Shown here piece after piece: positions 1 through 6,660 of a DNA stretch of 64,000 nt; position 1 is the stretch's first letter; each line of letters opens with the position of its first letter. The stretch covers positions 310,001 to 374,000 of the forward strand of contig NZ_JAERQN010000002.1 of assembly GCF_016805305.1 (NCBI RefSeq). The letters are read 5' to 3'. Under the pieces are notes generated by a model. The model ran no database searches, had not been told where the DNA came from, and worked only from the letters and a program-made list of their open reading frames with translations. The position numbers and the translations under genes were made by a program. This DNA comes from Falsiroseomonas ponticola (lineage in GTDB: Bacteria; Pseudomonadota; Alphaproteobacteria; Acetobacterales; Acetobacteraceae).

Positions 1-1803
1 CTGCGCCAGCGGCTGGCGGCGCTGCGGGCGGAGATGGGGCTGGAAGGCCCCGCCGCGCGGATCGACCTGGTGGGGCCGCAGGGCCAGCTGCTGGCGGCGG
101 CGCCTGCCATGGCGGACCCGCTGGCCAGCGGCGCTTCCGCCCTGCAGCGCGACCTGCCGCGGGACGCCATCTCCGCGCGGTTCGAGGCGATGGCCGATGG
201 GCCGATGCTGCTGGTCGTCAGCCTGCGCGGCGGCAATGGTGACCTGCTTTCGGCCAGCATGGCGGCGGAAGCGGCGCTGGACCGCGTGGCGCGGCAGATG
301 GGGGCGGAGCTGCTGCTGCGGGACCGGCGCGGCAATGCCGTCTTCGCCACCAGCCCGGCGCTGCGCGATGGCGCGGCCACGCTGCGGGAAGGCCAGTCCG
401 TCGCGCTCGGCGGGCGCATCGTGCGCGTGGAGGCCACGGCGCTCGACAATTCCGCCGGCGCGCGCGTGGGCCAGGTGCTGGTGCTGGCGGATGCGACGGC
501 GGAGACGCAATCCCGCCAGCTGCTGCTGCTGCTGGCGGGCGCGCTGCTGGTGGTGGCCGCCGCCGTGACCTGCGGGCTGCTCTACCGCGTCATCCGCGAC
601 GCGATCGATCCGCTGAGCGAACTCGCCCGCGCGCTGCAGGCGGTGGCGGGGGGCGACATCTTCGCCTCCGCCGCCATCGCCGCGCGGCGGGACGAGGTCG
701 GCGCCATCCAGGCGGCGCTGGAGGCGCTGCGCAGCAACACCCTGGCGCTGGACCGGCTGCAGACGCGCAACCGCCTGTCGGCGCTGCGCGAACGCGCGCT
801 GATCGGGCAGGAGATCGCCCGCCTGACCGCCGTGCTGGACGGGCCGGAGCGGCAGGAGATCCTGGGCCTGCTGGAGGGCGAGGGCGCCGCGCTCGGCCCC
901 GCCTTCACGCGGCTGTCGGGCCATGTGGTGCAGCAGCACCAGGCGATGGCGACGCTGCTGGAGGAGCGGACGCGCGACCTGGCCCTGGTGCGCCAGGCGC
1001 TGGAGGAACGCACCCAGCTCAACCGGATGCGGGAGGAGCTGGATGTCGCGCGGCGCCTGCAGCTGTCCTCCGTGCCCACCAGCTTCCCGAAGCGTCCCGA
1101 TTTCCGCCTGCATGCCGCGATGGTGCCGGCGAAGGAAGTGGGCGGGGATTTCTGCGACTTCGTGATGCTGGACAAGAACCGCCTGGCGCTGCTGATCGGC
1201 GATGCCTCCGGCAAGGGCGTGCATGCCGCCATCTTCATCGCCATGGCGCGCAGCCTGCTGCGCGCCGCCATCGGCCGCGGCGCGAGCCCGGCGGAGGCGC
1301 TGGCGCAGGCCAATGACGTGCTGTCCACCGACAACCCGACGATGATGTTCGCCACCGTCTTCGCCGCCGTGCTGGATTGCCGCACGGGGCTGCTGACCTA
1401 CGCCAATGCCGGCCACAACCCGCCCCGCCGCCGCGGCGCGATGGGGGAGGCGGAGCTGCCGGTGGCGCGCGGCATCGCACTCGGCGTCATGGACGGCATG
1501 GCGTTCGAGGACCAGCAGGTCACGCTGGATGCCGGCGACATGGTGCTGATGTTCACCGATGGCGTGACGGAAGCGGTGGCGCCGGGCGACATCCTGTTCG
1601 GCGATGACCGCCTGGCCGCGATCGTGGCCGACCCCGCGCTGGAAGCGCCCGCGCAGCTGGTGGAAGCGGTGGCGCGGCAGGTGGAGCAATTCGCGGATAC
1701 CGAGCCGCAGGCGGATGACATCACCATGCTGGCGCTGCACTGGCGCGGCACGGCCGCCGCGATGCCGGCGGCGCCCGCCACGGCGGCGCTGGCCTGCGCG
1801 TAG
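1..1803 (+). CDS. SpoIIE/PP2C-type serine phosphatase with HAMP domain (5' truncated)
   Basis: The frame is open to the left edge, so the true start lies outside the window; the first in-window ATG is at 34. Counting from that ATG, residues 1-160 look like the end of an extracytoplasmic sensor region, 162-185 are a Leu/Val/Ala membrane helix, about 186-235 a HAMP domain and about 340-580 a SpoIIE (PPM) phosphatase. The metal-binding Asp motifs are visible: VGGDFCDF, GDASGKG, FTDGVTE and DDITML. Family members dephosphorylate anti-anti-sigma (STAS) proteins in partner-switching pathways. No STAS or anti-sigma gene is in the window; any partner would have to lie to the left or elsewhere. Its position just upstream of the double-glycine cargo and its exporter suggests, but does not prove, that it controls that locus. 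Confidence 0.9.
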   Translation: MRQRLAALRAEMGLEGPAARIDLVGPQGQLLAAAPAMADPLASGASALQRDLPRDAISARFEAMADGPMLLVVSLRGGNGDLLSASMAAEAALDRVARQMGAELLLRDRRGNAVFATSPALRDGAATLREGQSVALGGRIVRVEATALDNSAGARVGQVLVLADATAETQSRQLLLLLAGALLVVAAAVTCGLLYRVIRDAIDPLSELARALQAVAGGDIFASAAIAARRDEVGAIQAALEALRSNTLALDRLQTRNRLSALRERALIGQEIARLTAVLDGPERQEILGLLEGEGAALGPAFTRLSGHVVQQHQAMATLLEERTRDLALVRQALEERTQLNRMREELDVARRLQLSSVPTSFPKRPDFRLHAAMVPAKEVGGDFCDFVMLDKNRLALLIGDASGKGVHAAIFIAMARSLLRAAIGRGASPAEALAQANDVLSTDNPTMMFATVFAAVLDCRTGLLTYANAGHNPPRRRGAMGEAELPVARGIALGVMDGMAFEDQQVTLDAGDMVLMFTDGVTEAVAPGDILFGDDRLAAIVADPALEAPAQLVEAVARQVEQFADTEPQADDITMLALHWRGTAAAMPAAPATAALACA

Positions 1804-1816
1804 CGCGGCGCACGGG

Positions 1817-1842
1817 GCGCGTAGCGCGTAGCGCGTAGCGCG
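1817..1842. repeat. Tandem heptamer GCGCGTA, three copies plus a partial
   Basis: The heptamer GCGCGTA is repeated at 1817-1823, 1824-1830 and 1831-1837, followed by a partial copy. A related copy spans the stop codon of the phosphatase gene at about 1797-1806. It lies in the 182-bp gap between the phosphatase and the cargo gene. No function can be assigned; it may be slipped-strand amplification. Confidence 0.8.
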
Positions 1843-1985
1843 GGGATGGCCGGCGCTTAACCGGCACGCAACCCGCGGCCCCGTATCATCCGGATGCCCG
1901 CAGGATGCGGTGCATGCCAGGACGCCCGGGGTCATGACGGCCAGGGTGCCCCCATCGCTTCCATCCTGACAGGGAATCCGCATCA

Positions 1986-3098
1986 ATGAATGCCGTCACC
2001 AAGCCCGCCTTCGTGGAGCTGGACGACAACATGCTGGCCGCCGTCGTCGGTGGCAGTGGCGCCGTGCAGTCGAGCACCCAGGCCGGCGACGGGCAGGAGG
2101 ATGATGTCGAATACGGCGTCGCCATCACCGGGCCCGTCGTGAAGTCGGGCAGCGCCGGCGTCGGCACCATGAAGTCGGTGTCCACCGAGATCGGCGGCGT
2201 GCAGGTGAATGGCGCGGCCGGCGCCTTCGCGGGCGGCAGCTACGAGGTGACGATGACCGGTGTCGGCGCCTCCGCCGGCGCGGGTGCCTTCGCCACCATC
2301 AGCGGCAGCAAGACGGAGGGCAACGTCACCACCACCGTCACGGCGGAAGTCGCCTCCGGCGTCATGGTGGGGGCGCAGGTGGGCGCGACGGGCGTCGCCG
2401 TCTCCGGTGTCGCGGGCATCGGCGGCACGGTCAGCGTGACGGTGGAGACGGAGCACAAGCTCGGCGCCGGCGTCACCGCCACCACGGGCACGACGGTGGA
2501 GGCCGGCGTGAAGGCGGGCGTGGAGGGCCAGCTGGCCTATGGCGTCACCGGCGTGAAGGCGGATGCGGGCGTCATGGCCGGCGCCTACTACTCCGTGACC
2601 GCGGAAGCGACCATCGGCACCAAGGAAGCCTCCGGCACCGCCTCCGCCGGCTATGTCGATCTGGGTTCCGCCGGCGTGGGCCTGAACGGCACCGCGGCGC
2701 TGGACAAGGGCAAGATCACGCTCGGCATCGGCGGCGAGGCCGCGGTGGGCATCGGCGGCCTGAATGCGGGCATGAGCGTGAGCGTGGACACCAAGGCCGT
2801 GGCCGATGCCGCGGAGAAGGGCGCGATGGCGACCGGCGACGCCGCCATCAAGGCCGCGGCGGAAGCGAAGGCGCTGGCCGACAAGGTCGCCGCCGACAAG
2901 GCGGCCGCGGAAGCCAAGGCGCAGGCCGAGAAGGCCGCGGCCGAAGCCAAGGCGCAGGCCGAGAGGGCGGCCGCCGAGGCGCGTGCCCAGGCCGAGAAGG
3001 CCGCGGCCGATGCCGCCAAGGCCGCGCAGGATGCGGCGAACAAGGCCAAGAGCACGGCCAAGAGCGTGGGCAGGAAGATCCGGCGCCTGTTCCGCTGA
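1986..3098 (+). CDS. Double-glycine leader cargo protein, Gly/Ala/Val-rich with C-terminal coiled coil
   Basis: This 370-residue protein has no cysteine and resembles no enzyme I know. Its N-terminus matches a double-glycine leader: Leu12, Leu17, Val20 and Gly22-Gly23 sit at positions -12, -7, -4, -2 and -1 relative to cleavage (motif LDDNMLAAVVGG). Residues 24-270 are low-complexity Gly/Ala/Val/Thr/Ser with alternating hydrophobic residues, suggesting beta-strand repeats. Residues about 280-355 are a TolA-like Ala/Lys/Glu/Gln coiled coil, and the last eleven residues (SVGRKIRRLFR) are strongly basic. The adaptor and two ABC genes that follow include a C39 peptidase suited to cutting after this GG, so it is very probably their exported cargo. 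Fibre, adhesin or bacteriocin-like roles are all possible. No maturation enzyme is adjacent, so a modified peptide is less likely. The start is fixed by the leader. Confidence 0.8.
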   Translation: MNAVTKPAFVELDDNMLAAVVGGSGAVQSSTQAGDGQEDDVEYGVAITGPVVKSGSAGVGTMKSVSTEIGGVQVNGAAGAFAGGSYEVTMTGVGASAGAGAFATISGSKTEGNVTTTVTAEVASGVMVGAQVGATGVAVSGVAGIGGTVSVTVETEHKLGAGVTATTGTTVEAGVKAGVEGQLAYGVTGVKADAGVMAGAYYSVTAEATIGTKEASGTASAGYVDLGSAGVGLNGTAALDKGKITLGIGGEAAVGIGGLNAGMSVSVDTKAVADAAEKGAMATGDAAIKAAAEAKALADKVAADKAAAEAKAQAEKAAAEAKAQAERAAAEARAQAEKAAADAAKAAQDAANKAKSTAKSVGRKIRRLFR

Positions 3099-3107
3099 TC
3101 CGCGACG

Positions 3108-3132
3108 GGGCGCGGCCTTCGCGGCCGCGCCC
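3108..3132 (+). terminator. Strong stem-loop between cargo gene and exporter genes
   Basis: Arms of 10 bp (GGGCGCGGCC and GGCCGCGCCC) flank a 5-nt loop ten bases after the cargo stop codon and 48 bases before the adaptor start. There is no T-run. It could be a leaky terminator or an mRNA-stabilising 3' structure that raises cargo over exporter levels. Confidence 0.55.
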
Positions 3133-3179
3133 TGTCCGCCATCGCCTTGTCGCTGCACCCCGCGCGCGGAACCACGCCC

Positions 3180-4517
3180 ATGGAAAACCCCGGCAAGACC
3201 CCGCTGTTCCGGGCGGAGGCCGTCGCCTCCGCCACCTCCGTCACCACGGTGGACGATGCGCTGGAGGTGGTGCCGCCGCCGCTGCGCATCCTCTGGGGCG
3301 TGCTGGGCGCGCTGACCATCGGCCTGATCGGCTGGTCCGCGGTGACGAACGTGCCGGTGAAGATCAACGGCCAGGGCATCCTGCTCTCGGCCGGCGGCCT
3401 CACCGACATCGTCTCCGACACCGAGGGGCGGGTGGTGGAGTTCACCGCGCGGCCCGGTGACCTGGTCACGGCCGGCAGCGTCGTCGCCGTGGTGGACCAG
3501 GCGGAGCTTCGCCTGCAGCTGGCGGCGGCGGAGGGCGAATTGCGGGATGCGGAGACGGCGCGCAGCGAGATGCGCCGCTTCCAGGACCGCGAGCAGGCCG
3601 CCGACCGCGCCTGGCGCGCGGCGCGGGACGAGGGGTTGGCGCGCAGCCTGCGCGCCGCGCAGGACCGCCTGCGCCTGCTGACGGAACGCGAAGGCGTGGT
3701 GCGGGACCTCGCGGACCGGTCGCTCGCGACGCGGGATCGCGCCATCGGCGCGCAGATCGAGCTGTTCGGCGTGCGCGACCAGATCGAATCGCTGCAGAAT
3801 GAGCGCCGCGTGCTGGAGATGGACGCGATGATGCGCCAGACCCAGCGGGAGCGCGACCTGCTGGCGGCCGACCAGCGCGTGGCGACGGCGGAGCGCCAGG
3901 TGACGACGCTCGGCGAGCGGATCCAGCGCATGGGCGCCGTGCGGTCGCCCTTCGATGGCCGCGTGGTGGAGACGAAGGCGAATGTCGGCCAGGTGGTCAG
4001 CCGCGGCGGGCCGCTGCTGACGCTGGTGCGCAGCGACAGCGATGCGGGTTCCGGCCCGCTGGTCGGCCTGGTCTATGTCGGCGCGCAGGATGGCAAGAAG
4101 CTGCAGCCGGGCATGACCGTCGATCTCTCCCCGGCCACGGCGCCGTCGCAGGAATACGGCTTCCTGCGCGGCCGCGTGGTGCGCGTGGCGGATACGCCGG
4201 CCAGCAGCGCGGGCATGCTGCGCACGCTGCAGAACGATGCGCTGGTGTCCGAATTCCAGCGCAACCAGCGCACGCTGTTCGAGGTGAACATCGCGCTGGA
4301 GCAGGATGCGCGCGGCCGCCATGTCTGGTCCGGCGGCAGCGGCCCCGCCTTCTCGATCGAGGGCGGCACGCCGACCGCCATGCAGGCGACGGTGCGCCAG
4401 GTGCGCATGATCGCGCTCGGCCTGCCCGCGCTGCAGCGCTGGCTGGGCGAGGATGTGCGCGTGCCCGGCGAAGCCGCCGCGCCCGCCGCCGCCACCACCA
4501 CCGTGGCGCAGCGGTGA
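3180..4517 (+). CDS. HlyD-family periplasmic adaptor of an NHLM-type exporter
   Basis: The 445-residue product is a membrane-fusion (adaptor) protein. It has a short cytoplasmic N-terminus, one membrane helix at residues 37-56, a barrel/lipoyl half-motif (GRVVEFTARPGDLVTAGSVV), a long Arg/Glu/Ala-rich coiled coil, and a second lipoyl half (SPFDGRVVETKANVGQVV). It would link the inner-membrane ABC exporter to an outer-membrane channel; no TolC-like gene is in the window. A TTG at 3147 is in frame, but ATG 3180 gives the normal short cytoplasmic tail. Its stop overlaps the next start (GTGA), so the two are translationally coupled. The arrangement matches adaptors of the NHLP/NHLM peptide-export systems. 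Confidence 0.88.
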   Translation: MENPGKTPLFRAEAVASATSVTTVDDALEVVPPPLRILWGVLGALTIGLIGWSAVTNVPVKINGQGILLSAGGLTDIVSDTEGRVVEFTARPGDLVTAGSVVAVVDQAELRLQLAAAEGELRDAETARSEMRRFQDREQAADRAWRAARDEGLARSLRAAQDRLRLLTEREGVVRDLADRSLATRDRAIGAQIELFGVRDQIESLQNERRVLEMDAMMRQTQRERDLLAADQRVATAERQVTTLGERIQRMGAVRSPFDGRVVETKANVGQVVSRGGPLLTLVRSDSDAGSGPLVGLVYVGAQDGKKLQPGMTVDLSPATAPSQEYGFLRGRVVRVADTPASSAGMLRTLQNDALVSEFQRNQRTLFEVNIALEQDARGRHVWSGGSGPAFSIEGGTPTAMQATVRQVRMIALGLPALQRWLGEDVRVPGEAAAPAAATTTVAQR

Positions 4518-6658
4518 CGCCGATGCGCACGCCGACCATCCTGCAGGTGGAGGCGGCGGAATGCGGCGCCGCGGCGCTCGGCATCATCGCCGCGCATCAC
4601 GGGTTGTGGCTGACGCTGGAGGATCTGCGCGCGCGCTGCGGCGTCTCCCGCGATGGCAGCAAGGCGCAGCACATCGTGGCCGCGGCGCGGGAGCTGGGCT
4701 TCGAGGTCCGCGCCGTGCGCTGCGAGCCGGAGGCGCTGGAGCAGGCCGATTGCCCCGCCATCCTGCATTGGGGCATGGACCATTTCCTGGTGCTGGAAGG
4801 CCGGCGCGGCGGGCAGTGGTGCGTCAACGACCCGGCGCGCGGCCGCCGCCGCGTGGATGACCGCGAATTGCGCCGCCAGTTCAGCGGCGTGCTGCTGATG
4901 ATGAAGCCCGGCCCCGCCTTCGAACGCGGCGGCAGCGCGCCGAGCGCGCTGCGCGGCCTGGCGGACCGGCTGAAGGGCGGCAGCGCCGCGGTCTGGCTCG
5001 CCATCGGGATCAGCCTGATGCTGGCGGTGCCGGGCGTGCTGCAGCCGAGCTTCCGGCAGGTCTTCCTCGACCGCATCATGTCGGCGGGCGTCATCGCCTG
5101 GCTCTGGCCCATCGTGCTGGTGGTGATGGGCGCGGGGCTTTTCGCCGCGCTCTGCACCTGGATGCAGAAGACGCTGCAGCACAACCTCGAAACCCGCGTC
5201 GCGGTGCGCGGCGGGATCGAGTTCATGGAGCGCGTGCTGCGGCTGCCGCTGTCCTTCTACGGGCAGCGCGGCGCGGCGGGGATCGCGGACCGCGTCATGC
5301 TGAACGACCGCGTCGCCGGCACGGTGGCGCGGGAGATCGGCGGCACCATGCTCGCCCTCGTCATGGCGGTCACCTACCTCGCGGTGCTGGTGCTATTCGA
5401 CTGGCGGCTCGGCCTGGTCTCCGCGCTCGGCGCCGCGACGCTCGGCCTCGCGCTGCTCGCGCTCTCCGCCCGGCTGCGGGAGGACCAGCAGCGGCTGCTG
5501 AACGAGCAGGGGCTGGAGGAGGCGGAGGCCAAGCAGGGGCTGCGCATGATCGACAGCTATCGCGCCAGCGGGACGGAGGCGCTGCTGTTCGACCGGCTGA
5601 CGGCGCGGCGCGCAAGGGCGCTGAACCTGCGGCAATCCCTGATGCTGGGCCGCGCGGCGCTGAAGCACCTGCCGGGGCTGGTGACCACCATCGCGGCGGC
5701 GGCGGCCATCGGCGTGGGCGGCGGGCTGATCATCGACGGGCAGATGTCGATCGGCGCGCTGGTCGCCTTCCTGTTCCTGCAATCCGCCTTCCTGGCGCCG
5801 GTCGGGCGGCTGGTGCAGCTCGGCCCCCGGCTGCAGGAAGCGGGCGCCAATCTCCGCCTGCTGGACGACACGCTGCGCCACCCGCTGGCGGAGGAATTCG
5901 TGAAGTCCCCGCCCGCGCCGCGGCTGATCCGGCGCCTGGCCGGCAAGGTGGAGCTGCGCGACGTTACCTTCGGGCATTCGCGCCGCGCGGCGCCGCTGAT
6001 CACCGGCGTGTCGCTGACCATCGAGGCGGGCGAGCGCGTCGGCATCGTCGGCGCCTCGGGGTCCGGCAAATCGACGCTGGCGCTGCTGGCGGCGGGGCTG
6101 CACGAGCCCTGGTCGGGCCAGGTGCTGCTGGACGACAGGCCGATCCGCGACATCCCCCGCGCCGTGCTGCGGCAGAGCGTGCAGGTGGTGGACCAGAACG
6201 GCTTCCTGTTCACCGGCACGGTGCGCGACAACATCGCGATGTGGGACCCGACGGTGTCGGAGGAACGGCTGCACGCCGCGGCGCGCGACGCCGTCATCCA
6301 CGACTTCATCCTGGACCGGCGAGAGGGCTACGCCTTCCCGGTGGCGGGCGGCGGGCTGAACTTGTCGGGCGGCCAGCGCGCGCGGATCGAGATCGCCCGC
6401 GCCCTGGTGCAGGACCCGCGCATCCTGGTCTTCGACGAGGCGACGGCCGCGCTGGATGACGAGACGGAGGCGGAGCTGCTGTCCAACCTCCGCCGCCGCG
6501 GCGCCACCATGCTGATCGTCGCGCATCGCTTGGCGCCGCTGCGCGACTGCGACCGCGTGGTGGTGATGGAGCGCGGCCGGATCGTGGAGATGGGTCCGCC
6601 CGGGGAACTGGCGGCGCGCCGCGGCGCCTTCGCGCGGCTGATGCTGCAGGAGGCCTGA
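4514..6658 (+). CDS. Peptidase C39-containing ABC exporter (NHLM ABC1 type)
   Basis: This 714-residue protein combines a protease, a permease and an ATPase. The N-terminal C39 peptidase is complete: Gln11 (oxyanion), Cys17 in the motif QVEAAECGAA, His90 in DHFLVLEG and Asp106 in NDP. The six-helix exporter domain covers about residues 150-450. The nucleotide-binding domain has Walker A GASGSGKST near 512-520, signature LSGGQ near 617 and Walker B ILVFDEATAAL near 636. C39 domains cut substrates after a GG leader during export, and such a leader is present in the product of 1986-3098. The GTG start overlaps the adaptor stop by four bases; ATG 4523 is an alternative. The next ABC gene follows directly, as in two-ABC NHLM loci. 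Confidence 0.92.
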   Translation: MTPMRTPTILQVEAAECGAAALGIIAAHHGLWLTLEDLRARCGVSRDGSKAQHIVAAARELGFEVRAVRCEPEALEQADCPAILHWGMDHFLVLEGRRGGQWCVNDPARGRRRVDDRELRRQFSGVLLMMKPGPAFERGGSAPSALRGLADRLKGGSAAVWLAIGISLMLAVPGVLQPSFRQVFLDRIMSAGVIAWLWPIVLVVMGAGLFAALCTWMQKTLQHNLETRVAVRGGIEFMERVLRLPLSFYGQRGAAGIADRVMLNDRVAGTVAREIGGTMLALVMAVTYLAVLVLFDWRLGLVSALGAATLGLALLALSARLREDQQRLLNEQGLEEAEAKQGLRMIDSYRASGTEALLFDRLTARRARALNLRQSLMLGRAALKHLPGLVTTIAAAAAIGVGGGLIIDGQMSIGALVAFLFLQSAFLAPVGRLVQLGPRLQEAGANLRLLDDTLRHPLAEEFVKSPPAPRLIRRLAGKVELRDVTFGHSRRAAPLITGVSLTIEAGERVGIVGASGSGKSTLALLAAGLHEPWSGQVLLDDRPIRDIPRAVLRQSVQVVDQNGFLFTGTVRDNIAMWDPTVSEERLHAAARDAVIHDFILDRREGYAFPVAGGGLNLSGGQRARIEIARALVQDPRILVFDEATAALDDETEAELLSNLRRRGATMLIVAHRLAPLRDCDRVVVMERGRIVEMGPPGELAARRGAFARLMLQEA

Positions 6659-6660
6659 TC

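Noticed and set aside
1986..3098. A modified RiPP precursor such as an NHLP, lanthipeptide or lasso peptide
   Set aside because: The GG leader fits, but the product is 370 residues, has no cysteine and no short core, and no maturation enzyme is visible. A modifying enzyme outside the window cannot be excluded.
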